From NCBI RefSeq assembly GCF_030272615.1, contig NC_081410.1, positions 123,249,640 through 123,313,639 on the forward strand: a stretch of DNA of 64,000 nucleotides. The letters run 5' to 3'. Each line of letters begins with the position of its first letter. The first letter of the stretch is position 1. Source of the DNA: Cryptomeria japonica (taxonomy: Eukaryota > Streptophyta > Pinopsida > Cupressales > Cupressaceae). This document shows positions 11,214-22,542 of the stretch, one piece after another. The translations under genes were made by a program, and so were the position numbers. The notes below the pieces were generated by a model. That model did no database searches and was not told the origin of the DNA. It saw only the letters and a program-made list of their open reading frames with translations.

Positions 11214-12378
11214 AGTGATACCATGATCAATTGTGGAATGCTTAGGTTTGAAACCAACTTGCCCTTTTTCCGGCTTACCATTCTCTTCTGCCTACTTGCT
11301 AATTCTATTCTCTATCATGCTGCCAAATAACTTTGCAAACAAAGGGTTAATCATAATGGTCCTATAATTAGAGGGATTATTGACATCTCCGCTCTTAAAA
11401 AGAGGAATGGCAAGAATAGTAGCCCAATCTTTAGGAAAACCTTGTTGTATGATGTTAAAAATTTTCATAATGTGTGGCGCCAAAGATTTCAAACCCCACT
11501 TCAAATATTCCACTTGAAGATCAACCAAGTCTTTAGCTTTTCCAACACCCAACTTTTTTATACCCCTTTCAATTTCTTGCTTTGTAAAAAGATCTGAATT
11601 AGTGTTGAAAATCAGAGGTGATTCCACCCCAATGTCTTGCTCGTATAGTTGTTTAGCATAATCAAACCATTGTTTAGTTGTAATGTTCTTTTCCATTTTC
11701 TTTTTCTTGGATTGTAGCTCCTTCCAAAAAGACTTGGGGTTATTTTTACTAAGGAAAATTTATTCTTCTTGCCTTGTGAGCACAAAATCAGCTTTTTTTT
11801 GTTTTAAAATCTGCTTGTAAACCTTTATGTTGGTCTCTTCCTTGTGCGGATCTCTGAAATTCCTCCTTGCAATTTTACATTCTTCGTCAAACCAAGCATT
11901 TATCGGGAAGCAATTTGTTTCAAATTTCTTATTCTTAGCCCTTTTGCACTCCGATAGTGCACTATGGATTAGATTTGTGAGTTCATGGCTATGGAGACCA
12001 TGGAATGGAATTCTCACCTTCCTAACAAGTCTCTCAAGGGCAACCATGAAAATATTGCAGTTGTTTTGGGTTAAAAGAATTCTGCCTTTATTTGAAGAAT
12101 GTGGAGCACACTAAGTTTTTACCTCTTCACGTTGTTGATCTGCCCATGAAAATCTTAAATAGATCGACCTATGGTCAGATTTTAAGTCCCAGAGTTGTTT
12201 AACGACTATCATTGCCTCCATTTTCTCACATAGGATATGAGAAAAAATTACATAATCCACAATACTTGCCCCTTTGTAGGTGTTACAGGTGAAATTACCA
12301 GATTTTGCCCATCTACTTACACCGTTGCAGATGATTAAATCAAAAGCACCACAAATAGTAAGTAATTCTTCCCAAAAG

Positions 12379-12960
12379 TTATAGTAGCTTTACTCTTGTC
12401 CACTGATGGTCTTTGACTTCTGTGAGCCATAGAGGATTGAAATCATCTTTACTGCAAAGCATGCAAGCTTGCTCAGTTGCAGTCCTAGCATTAAAATCTC
12501 CTACAAGGAGGATCTCGCCTTGCTGAGCATAAATTGCAATGTCTTTTTTCAAGGTAGCAAAGGGATCTTTGTGGTCCAAACCATAGTTTTTGTATGTTTT
12601 TGAGACTTGTGGGTCGAAATAACACGCTGCAATCCTAATAAGGTTTCCATTTTCAAAAATTTTGAACCATAAAAATTGTTTGTTTGTGTCTTCTCTTTCT
12701 CGATGAATAAGACGACCTTCTCTTTCTTTCACTAAAACCATTATACCTCCATGACCTTTGCCATTTCCTGCTGCCTTGTTCCAAACCACCATCTTTGAGT
12801 AACCCTTAAACAAAGGGGTCATACACCCTTCATGCTCATGTGTCTCCGTGAGACAAATGATGTCTCTCCTCTCCGCAATAGGCCCTAACCCAGGGCCACG
12901 TCTCCACGGATAACCTCTGTAGTTCCTACAAACCAAACTCAAAGAATCCTGGGTAGGCAC
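12379..12960 (-). pseudogene. LINE apurinic-like endonuclease domain
   Basis: The open frame contains RDIICLTETHEHEG (catalytic Glu block), GHGGIMVLVKEREGR, IRIAACYFDPQ and LLVGDFNARTA, the endonuclease motifs in their normal order. The frame closes soon after GDFNAR, before the final SDH-type block. There is no ATG at its head: the coding frame is open further upstream, with one stop near 12,970. Confidence 0.75.
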
Positions 12961-13140
12961 TGATTGCTATTCATATTGACATGCACAGCCCGAAATTGGG
13001 TCTTCAACCACATTTGCCCATGATGACCTTGCAGCTCTACTCTCTGCTAAGGAATTTGTTCCTAAAACTTTGCTGCCAGCTTGCTGTCCTGTTACAGAAT
13101 GAGGACCAAAACATGCAATAACAGCTTGGTCCTGTCATGT

Positions 13141-16100
13141 AGCATATTTAGGCATGAGAAAAATAGATAGAGGAATGTGGAAGCAAGGGGAGTTCATTTA
13201 CATGTGTAAGACAAGGATCGACAGACTTTGAGGAAGAAAATATTAGCTGACACATATGAATGCCAGGTCATATCAAGAATTCCATATCTTATACGCATTC
13301 TCATATGTGTGTATGGTTAAAAGAAGAATAGATTCATTGTTTCATTCTAGGATTCTTCTTTCATTTTTGCTCTTTGAAGTGAGTCTTTAATCTCTTTGTG
13401 GTTCGTGAGAGAGTTTTGTATATTTGTTCAAATTTGGTTCATTGATTCATACGAACACATTGGAGAAACCCTTATATTGAAGATATAGAAATATCTTTTG
13501 GTATGCATGGGGCTTAAAAAAAACAGCGATTTTGATTCACTGTTAAAAATGCAGTCCACAAAGAAACTTTAACAGAGAATGAGCAACTAATGAGATCCTA
13601 TGTGCTGGTATATCTCAAGAGACAGTATTGAGTGTGCAATCATTTTGACTAATAGAGAAGTCAAAGAAAGATTATTACAGCCTATGGAAGGATTTAGAAC
13701 ATTGAATAAGGTGTCTGCTGCAACAATCATTAAGGAGTTTAGGATTCGCACAAAGGAGTAGCATCTTTACTTGAAAGATCAAGTGCCACCAAGAAGACAA
13801 TCATAAGGAAGTTCACTATCAAAGAGAGCATAACAGTCTATGAATAATAAGAGCATACCTAAGAGGTATGTAGCAACAAATAAGGGATTATAGTGTTCTC
13901 AGAGAAGTCCTCTCAAGGTTCATCAACACACGAATACAGTCAAGGTGAGAATAAAACAATCCAAATATAAGTGATAGAGGGCTGGGAAGGATGGTTTGGC
14001 AATCAAAAGTCATGCAACTTTTAAGGGAGCTAGTAAGCAACATATTAGATCACGATTGCAAGAGAACACATAAAGCAATTTCTTCAAACAATGAATGGCA
14101 TCTATAAAGGTAGAGCAACCTCAATGGTCAATCAATATCTTGACAGATAGTGCATAAAGCCATGCCACAGTTTCAGAGATAGTTGTGACAGTCATGATAA
14201 GAAAAGGTTTGGGTTATTGTTACATTGTTATCATGGATGCATACCAGTTAGGGTATTCTATATACATTATTGAAATCCATAAAGATGAATCTCTACAGCC
14301 CTTGGGTTCAACTTAGTGACAGTGGACCAATGATGATAGCTCTCCAAGGGTTAATAGTCATTGATACAACATCAAAGGGAGAGTTTGAACAATGCGTTAG
14401 TAGCTCTACAGTACATCTATCATGACAATGGGAGATCACTGTGAAAGTGACATTCATGATTCATTTACAGTTAGAAAGACATAAGGCAAAAGCAATAGAA
14501 GCTTTGGGAAGTAAGGGCAGAGAATGGGGATACACAAAAACAGTTAGAAGTCATTGGCACTGTCACATCACTGAGCAGTAAACAAGAAATATTGACAGAG
14601 ATAGGGGGTTACCGTCAAAGATTCACAAATGCAACAAGTAAGAGCTTAAGACAGTAAACCCAAATGGCTACTAGAGTGCTGCTCACAATAAGATATCAGT
14701 TCATTGAGTTTTCAATTAAGATAGAGTCTATAGATTTCAACTTCTTGTGCAGGCTTATAGCAAAGAATGGTGAATGCTTCAATGAAACAATATTTTTCCA
14801 ATCATAAGCAACCCCATGAATGGGGTGCTGGCAGTAAATAGCTTTGACACAGAGTTGTCATCTAAGTATTGAGATAAGTTGCCTCAAATCACTAAATATG
14901 CAGCAGATATATGAGACATTTAGCCATATTAAAATTAGTAGCATCAGTGATAGGTACAACCATGACATAGTCACAATGTCTCCATAGCCCATGAAGTTTC
15001 AGAGGATCTACATCAAACTATCATTCTCACAAAGCTTAGAGAATCTCAGAGAATGTGGTCTCATATCAAGGATCATAGCCAATAGAGGGGATAGTCAATG
15101 CCATTTTTACAGAGAATGGGAGTTGTCCAAGAAAGATGACATACTGCAGCTGCAAGATAGGTTAAAGAATAGTGATTTCATCAAGGGTTTATTGAAAGCC
15201 ACAAAACTTACTCTTGTAGAAGATTCTCAGTCACAATACATCTTTATACTTGAAGAGACAAAACTCATTGTTATCATAAAGCTTTTAAGAGCTTGTTGAT
15301 CGACAAAGTATAGATAAAGATCACAACCTCAACAAAAGGATGTAGTCTCGAATGATAGAAGACAGTCCAGGAACAGAGATATTTGTGAAAGACACTGTAT
15401 TGATGATTATGAAATGACAAAAAAAAGTCATAGTATCAAGGGACAATGAACAAGGAAACAATGAAATATTAAAGGAGTTTGTTCACCATCATAGTGCCAG
15501 ACATAAAACAGTAGCAACATCTTCAAGGTTTCAATATGGCAGCCTCCTTCAAATAAGAACAGTCAATGGCACAAAGATATAGTCTCGACGAACACAAAGG
15601 ATTTTCAAAGGCATGATATAAGATGCAATACACAATGATAGGGAAGATCTCAAGCAAGAGAAATGATTACAATGTAGCTACAATCATAGCAAAGTATGAC
15701 AGTGATTAGTAACAGAAAACCACAATATTTTCACCCCTATCCCAAGATAATAATCAGACAGTGATGCATACTATTGAGGACAGAGCTTCTCAGTGATCAC
15801 GAGGAATAACAATTCATTCACAAGGCAGTCTTAGAGCACATAGAGAATGGTGACAACCTTTTAGAGGTTGGCAAATCAAAATCATAGTAGAAGAAGACCT
15901 ACAACAACCACCATGAAGGGAAGAAGTATCAATCAAAGTAAGGACTCCTTAGCAAGCAATGGAAAAAGAACCTAAAGCAGCCATATATGCAGTCATCAAA
16001 CCACAAAGGATTGCCATAAGCATTCAAAGGGCACAATGATGATGCACTCAAACAATAGTCTCAAAGAACAGATATACCAAAGTTTGCAGTCAATGCATAG

Positions 16101-16290
16101 TAGAGTGACAAATCCACGTACATTGAAGTTTGTTGTTGCAATCATTCAAAATCAAGACATGGTAGCAGAGGAAGACACTATCATTGAAGGGCATTGATAG
16201 AGGATGAACAAAGATGAAAATCCACTGTTGCTACAGTTTAGAGCCCGATTTTCAAAACAAGGGCAAAAACACAAGTGTCATAAGTGCATG
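13141..16290. other. Unrecognised repeat-like region without intact ORFs
   Basis: A 3-kb stretch of fairly uniform, A/G-rich plus strand (many CATAG, CAGTC and AAGACA words) unlike the AT-rich flanks. The longest open frame is 14,991-15,299 (102 codons), which I do not recognise. Short gene-like patches occur, for example around 13,650-13,760, but without known motifs. It may be the internal part of a non-autonomous LTR element, given the LTR-like segment that follows at 16.2-17.3 kb. That is inference. Confidence 0.3.
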
Positions 16291-17330
16291 TTAAGGTGAA
16301 ATGTGTCAATAAGAAGCAGAGGTATGTGACTATGATAGTAAAGATGCAATACTTGATAGTCAAATTTGGAGTTTTATTAATCCAAGGGAGGCATTTTGAA
16401 ATTCAAATTTTGAACTATCATTATCAAGCCTATATTTTAAAGAATCAAGTGGCCATATGAGATGTTTTTGTGTGGATTTTCATTTTTTAGCATCAACAAG
16501 GTAGAATTTGAATGAAAAAAGACAAGTGTCACTTCAGTCCTAATCCTAATTTTTAAAGGGAAGGCAAGTTCAAACTCAAGAGGCGTCGACTTGAGACAAA
16601 TTCCACCTTTTGAGGAGGTTTTTGAGGACAAAATAGCAATTCAATTCCTATTTTGAGGGGCCCCATGGGTCAAGTACCAGTCAAAAGGGATTTTAAAACC
16701 ACAAGGAGCCAACTGACTTCAATTATAGCCCCTCCTTTGTGGACTTTTCAACTCCATCCGCCCAACAACTGAAGAAGATGATTAGGAGTAGTTAGCACCT
16801 GATTTTGGGGAGGAGCAGTCAAGTCAGCTGAGTCATCAAGTCAAAGGCAGCCAGCAATTCAAAAATTCAAATATTCTGGAGCCTTTCTTGATATAAGTCA
16901 ATCTTCTCCTTCTTTCTTCTCTAGTTCTCAGACTTTTCTCCGCTGTAGCAGCAAGTTAGACTTTTGTAACTCATTTCTCATGAGAATTTTCAGATTTTGT
17001 AAGCATTCTTTCAGACTTGTTATGTATATGACTTCTGATTGTCAATAAAAAAGTTGAGTTCCTTCTTAAAAATCTTCTTGTTTGTGTCGTTCATGATTGA
17101 TTTGGTGAAAATCTTATAGTTTTGTCAGAAAATTCTTCATTTTTGCTTCATTATGTCAATGTTTATTTCAAGAGGAATGTTTATTTCAAGAGGAATGTGA
17201 TATAGTGCAAATCAATGACTGTTATGTTTTTTGATGAATAAAATTGTGAAAACATAATTGTTTTCCTTTACACAAACATCAAAAAATTTAAACCTTTCAT
17301 GTGAAACATTTATGCAAAGCATTGTACTGT
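16230..17330 (+). repeat. LTR-like segment with TATA-like and poly(A)-signal motifs
   Basis: This segment carries, in plus-strand order, a TATA-like TTGATATAAG near 16,890, a pyrimidine-rich leader (TTCTCCTTCTTTCTTC) and an AATAAA at about 17,043. This resembles a U3-R-U5 arrangement. A TG-start (TGTTGCTACAG, about 16,228) and a repeated 20-bp TTTATTTCAAGAGGAATG motif near 17,160-17,200 are possible edges. No PBS, polypurine tract or target duplication could be paired, so the call is weak. 17,331-18,669 holds nothing I recognise. Confidence 0.3.
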
Positions 17331-18669
17331 TAAGTTGTGAGCAAATATAACTTCTTTCATTAAAGAATTTGTAGGTCTAGGTAGCATATCAAGTCATTTT
17401 TAACCGGTGTATCACCTGTTAAGCAGTAGTTTTTCAGTTTTAGTACATCCTTTTAACCCTTTTTTCAAGCAAGTCATTAGTTTTAGGATATCTAAAGGGA
17501 GCCAACCCATAATCTGGAGGTCTACTCTTATTATAGGATACCCACAACTAAGAGTAGTCCCATGTTGCATGGGATTGCAAATTTTTCATCTTTGCATGTG
17601 GTGAAAATCCCTATGACAACACTTTTAGTAATATTATAAATGGTTTGGATCTAGATACTAAGCCCACGGATATTTATCTATGATTAAATCCTCCATATTA
17701 AGCCTCCAAAGGTCAAATTAGTCTCAAGTTGAATATTTTCATCTCTAGTCTTGGTATGATTCTCAACTTCATTGAAATAAGTTCCTATAGGTGTACACTC
17801 CCATTCAAAATAAGAATAGTTCGACAAACCTTATCTCTACACCTAAGATCAAGGTGATCAATCTTTCATACCAAATTATAAGAACCAATGGTGCAAAAAC
17901 ACTTCATACACTAATCTATGAGATGAGAATGTAATAAAAAATATGGCCTAAAACATTTCATGAGAGAATGAACACAAACAAAATTCACCATAATAAGATA
18001 TCATAGATGGAGGAAAAACCCCACTCTTCAAAGCATGGGATAATTATATTATCATCAACAAACACTACATGATCTAGCAGCAATCCAGGAGGTATTGGCT
18101 GGTGTTTGCATGTCTAGTGATGACAAACATGAAAATTCCAATTTTTTATATGTTTTCTATGTTTTAGTAAATTGCATTGTTGCAAGCCTTCAAAGTAGAC
18201 TTTGGTCAAAGGACTAGTAGTGGTCCCTTGGAATGGATGGACAAAGACATGCTTTGTAGGGGATTGAAACTAGATCTCTTTGATACCTTTCCAACAGTTC
18301 CAAGAAGTTTGAATTTCACTCAATGGACTATAAATTATGACCCTACCTAGTTGGGGTACCAGAATAAACTTTTTTGGAGTTTTTTATTTAGTTAGTTGTT
18401 TGATCCCCATCTATCCATTTGAACTTCCAAGGATGGGGCGATCTTTGATATTCTATACAAATGTATAAATATTATTTTTAACTAAACATAAATGAATTTT
18501 GGAGGCATACATCTCTTGACGAGTTTGCCATATTGTCCATTTGTATTCTCATTGTACCACATTTTTTTCTCACTAGGTATCATCACTTAAATTCCTAGAA
18601 ATGAATTTAGATCACTAAATTACAATATCTAGGCAAATACCCATTTAGGATTATCACAAACATTAAATT

Positions 18670-18674
18670 TTAGT
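18670..18674. repeat. 5-bp target duplication (TTAGT), left copy
   Basis: TTAGT directly precedes the TG terminus at 18,675 and is repeated directly after the CA terminus at 31,403-31,407. Confidence 0.9.
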
Positions 18675-18790
18675 TGTAATAACCCACTTAACTTAATCCA
18701 AAAACTCAACTGATTTTTTTTTTATATAAAAATATTGATTTCTTATTCTTACTTATTCTTATTTTTTTTATTCAATCACACACTCAGGTA

Positions 18791-19008
18791 CATCTATCCA
18801 AACGAGATAGGCATCCATCCAACTGGGATGGGCATCTAACCATACGGGTTAGGCATCTATCCATACGTGACTAGGCATCTATCCATACGGGACTAGGCAT
18901 CTAACCATATGGGTTAGGCATCTGCCCATACGGGACATGAGGTTTCATCTATCCAATTTGGGATAGGCATCTACCCAAATGGGGTAGGCATCTATTCATA
19001 AGAATAGG
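18791..19008. repeat. Tandem array of ten ~21-bp hairpin units
   Basis: Each unit starts CATCTA or similar and forms a short stem-loop. Stems differ between units but the sides match: CTAACC/GGTTAG (units 3 and 6), CTATCC/GGATAG (unit 8), CTACCC/GGGTAG (unit 9), CTATTC/GAATAG (unit 10), CCATCC/GGATGG (unit 2). Units 4, 5 and 7 have imperfect stems. Copy 2 has nine corresponding units at 51,555-51,748. Confidence 0.85.
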
Positions 19009-19020
19009 ATATGCTCTGGC

Positions 19021-19925
19021 TAGAGACTTTAGACTCATCAGGACCATCCGGGTCCTGAGCCACTCTCTAAAGACTACACTCCCCTACTAGGAGTGCACCG
19101 AGGTCTCCGTCCTTAGGAGTATTAAAATAATTACATAAACAAGCTTGAGTTCCGCCTCGGAATTCGGCCTAAAGCCTCGGGAAGTCAAGCGAATCCATAC
19201 GACATTCCTTCTGAGTATGCATTGAATTAATTTTAGCCTTTCAATTAGTATTTGCACCATTTGATTAAAAGACCAAGGAGCCTCAAGAACCAACTACTCA
19301 CCCATAACCAAATCCTAATCCCCATCCCCGAATGCCTTAGTACAAGGGACAACTTCGTCCCTAGACTGCCTACATACCCATTTCGACAAGGGATCAAGGT
19401 GTAAAGTATCTAGTTTTGGTTTCTAAACTATGGTTTAATGTAAACTTTATGGTGGGTACGCAACCCTTTCTAGGGTCATTGTCCCAAACAGTTTCTCTGC
19501 GGTTGCTACCCACGATGGTAGCTTTATAGAAAAAAGACTCAAGGTGGCCCTCTTCTTGTGGCCTAAAACATCTAAGTCCTATTTCCTATCAAATGCATCA
19601 CCCCTGACCCATTATCATTCACTAAAAATCATCAAGATAAATAAATTCCAGACAACACATGCAACCAAACCCTAATGGGGTTTTCTAGGATTTAACTGAG
19701 CAAATGAAAAATCATTTTAAAATTAATCTTTCAGATTATCGATCCAAGGGGGATTACCCACCCCTTGGATTTTAACTTCCAGATGACCCTTGTTTCTCCC
19801 CGACGGTTTATAGGGATGATGCCACAGATGTCGTTGTTGTAGTTTTATTAGGCGTTAAGTGCAGTAGTTCAACATGACGGCATTACCCGTAAGCGTGACC
19901 CAGAGGCACCATAGGTACCAAACTA
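19021..19925. other. Conserved stem-loop domain in LTR copy 1
   Basis: Stems seen directly: CTTTAGA (19,027-19,033) with TCTAAAG (19,066-19,072), enclosing TCAGGACC/GGTCCTGA (19,038-19,058); CACTCC/GGAGTG (19,077-19,095); GCTTGA and TTCC (19,143-19,153) with GGAA and TCAAGC (19,180-19,190), enclosing GGC/GCC; a 13-bp stem with a one-base bulge (19,452-19,465 with 19,501-19,513); ATCCAAGGGG/CCCCTTGGAT (19,742-19,770). All recur in copy 2 at 51,760-52,515. No ORF longer than about 70 codons covers the segment, so protein coding is unlikely to explain the conservation. Confidence 0.75.
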
Positions 19926-20753
19926 GGAATTAACTTTGAAATCAAGAAATCTCATTACGCTAAAATAAAGTTATGAGCAATGTAACTATTACATGTAAGG
20001 AACTGTTATTGGAAATTGAACTAAGAAATATATTTGCATAGTTGAAAGGAACATTTTATAAGAATGGAAATAACAAATCAACTTCTTGAAGGGAAAACCA
20101 AGATAATATTTAAAACCTTAGAACTTGAACTAAATACATGAAAGTACTAATTGCTTGGAAACTATGGTACTTGTAAGAGATAACTTACAACTCGTGAGAA
20201 TGATTTGTATTACTTGTAAGATGCCATTTGTTTTGGAACCAAAAACTATTACTCTTTTAATTATGAAGCCTAATACTAGAAAGGTACTAATTTGCTTGAA
20301 AGAAAGAAATGATTAACAAATGAATTTAATACTTACCTATTGAAGGGAAAACTAATTAACAATAAGCTTGATTACAAATATTGAAAATAGGATTAGGAGA
20401 GAGTCTAATTACTTTCTAATTAATCAATGTAAGTAAGGCTCCTAAACAATTCCAAAGCGTCTTTCACATCTTACCCTTATTATAATGGGCTTTTTAAGTC
20501 CAATATACATCCTTCTATATGTCCAACACAACCAATGGAGATTTAATAAAGAGGTATACTACTTCCACCCTTTATTTACAATGTTGTATTTATCACAAAT
20601 TACACGATCTAAAAGGCTTCCACCCTTTATTGGAAGGACATTATAAACTTCTATAACAAGAATTAGAGTACATCTTAAATACTTTTTTTTAACTATCAAA
20701 AAAAAGCTTGCCATAACATTCATTCTTTTATTTTTTTTATTTTTTATTTATTT

Positions 20754-20771
20754 AAGAAGAATATTTTTCTT
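20754..20771. repeat. 18-bp LINE target duplication, left copy
   Basis: AAGAAGAATATTTTTCTT occurs here and again at 28,905-28,922, bracketing the LINE. Confidence 0.9.
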
Positions 20772-20818
20772 AATATTGTGTTATAGCATAGCTTTTCGAG
20801 CTCTGCTATTTGGCGAAC

Positions 20819-22360
20819 ATGCGAAATTATTACACAGCGAATTTGCCAAGTTTTTCGGCGGGGGGGTGCAGACAGGTGTTTGCCACATGCCCGAGGAGTA
20901 TCTCTATTTTTGGCCCGCCATGCAAGAAAAACCCTGCAAGAGACAATGCGATTTTAAACGCAAGGCGGGATTTGGATTACGGAGCTGGCATTTTTGGGAA
21001 AAATGAAGTAATTAGGGCAGAAAAAGCTGAAGCTATGTCGCAACCTTCCGACGGAAAATGGCAAGTCTATCGCTCGAAAAAAGACAAGAAGAAGATGGGA
21101 AAACGAAGAGATGTTTCTTTAAACTTCGATAGGCTCAAATGCATAGCCACAAAACAACCTCCGGCATCTGGGGCTAATTTGGTGCCGCTCGGGAAAATTA
21201 GAGTTTTTGAGCCAAAACCTAAAATAAGGCAGAGGTGAATATGTAAAATCCCGACAAATCTGATGGAACCCCAATTCAATCTATATAGCCAGTGTGGGGT
21301 TTTTGCAAAATGGATAGGATTTGGAGAAGATATAAAAAAGATCATCGATTGGTGGTTTGCCCTATATCCGGGACAGGTAAGTATTACTCTCCTGGAAAAT
21401 AATTTTCTCTCAATTTTGTGTGATAATCAAAATACAAGGAATGACATTCTCTATGGTAAGGTAAAATTATATAAAGGCTATGGTTTTTTTCATTGTGAAT
21501 GGATGCCGAATTTTGACCCACACTCACAGATTTTAAATAAATGCCCAAGATGGATTAATCTGGGCACATTACCAGTCGAATATTTAGATTTCAAAATCTT
21601 AGAATGCATAGGGGAACATTTTGGGTCTTTTTTGGGCTGTGAAGGATTAGACAGAGAGGTTTTAAATAAGAACATCAAAATTTTAGTAGAATCTGCCATT
21701 AATTCACCGGACTTAGAACCCACCATGTTAGTATCAAACAGGGGGGAGTGGAGCATCCATCCCACCGTCTATAATGGGGACATAAATGAAAATGATTTAT
21801 GGTTGAAATCATGCCCAGAACTGGTTAAAAGTGTTGATCGAAAGGAAAACCCTCTTTCAGCACATTATGAAAAAATCATATTGAATTCTTCCCCTGTACA
21901 AGCTAATTGCCCTCTAGTGGCTAACGCAGATGAAAATAAACACAATAATACCAGTAATATCAGAGATCTTGATAAAATAATAGATGAGGCAAATTCTATA
22001 AAAGAAGAAGCCTTGGTTGAGATGTCAAAAAGAATCTCCGATTCGGTGGATTCATTGAGAATACCATCTGAAACAAAGTCAGTCGAAAACATGGGACAAG
22101 AAAATGAGGTAGATCAAGAAGAAATGTCTTCTAGAATGGCTGCAGTATTAGAAGTATTCAATAATAAAGTAGTTGAAAATCTTTCTCCGGAAGAGGAAGC
22201 CGAGAAGATGTTTCTAATTCAGGAGCTCTTGGCTTCTATGGATGAGGAAGATAATAATGAGAATAGGGTAGGAGATATCATACCTCTCCCTGTTAATGAC
22301 TACACAGTAGCTCAGCCCCAGCTGGGAGAGAATGATGGAGAGGGAGTGAAAGTTTCCTAG
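20819..22360 (+). pseudogene. LINE ORF1 (DUF4283-like RNA-binding protein), one in-frame stop
   Basis: From the ATG at 20,819 the frame is open to a TGA at 21,236-21,238 and then continues in the same frame to TAG at 22,358-22,360. The whole would be about 513 residues broken once. The C-terminal side of the stop carries the DUF4283-type fold: a segment beginning SQCGVFAKWIGFGED, and RWINLGTLPVEYLDFK followed by LECIGEHFGSFLGCEG, where family members have the pattern VWVRLPGLPLEYW followed by IG...LG. Unlike many plant L1 ORF1 proteins I see no CCHC zinc knuckle; the C-terminus is acidic (PEEEAEKMF, MDEEDNNE). Family members bind LINE RNA. The TGA may come from CGA by deamination at a CpG. 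That is inference. Confidence 0.8.
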
Positions 22361-22542
22361 CAAACCTTAGGGATAAAAAACATCTATGACGGGAAAAATT
22401 TACGTGACTGCGCTAAAGAAACTAAAAGTAGAGGCAGAAAATCATTGTGCGAATTAAGATTGCAGGATGGAAATGCAAAGGACCAAGGCAAATTAACAGC
22501 CTTCTTTGATGCTGGGAAGGGGAAGGGCCTTCCCACGGTCCA

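Larger units (their letters stand above)
9621..13140 (-). mobile_element. Decayed non-LTR retrotransposon (LINE), YADD-type RT
   Basis: Minus-strand coding remnants appear in the correct order for a LINE ORF2: endonuclease (12,960-12,379), linker and RT N-terminus (12,047-11,292), RT palm (11,213-10,527), C-terminal region (10,500-10,209) and a tail reaching about 9,621. Upstream in-frame sequence continues to roughly 13,130. Frames shift several times and there are scattered stops, so it is inactive. No poly(A) tail or target duplication could be found, so both limits are approximate. It differs from the L1 elements elsewhere in the window: YADD rather than FADD, and no RNase H seen. The clade is not determined. 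Confidence 0.75.

Noticed and set aside
18791-19008. CRISPR-like array
   Set aside because: Units are contiguous without spacers and the host is a plant.
20776-21006. Plus-strand ORF of 76 codons at the LINE 5' end
   Set aside because: It overlaps ORF1 in another frame and has no motif; ORF1 has the family pattern.
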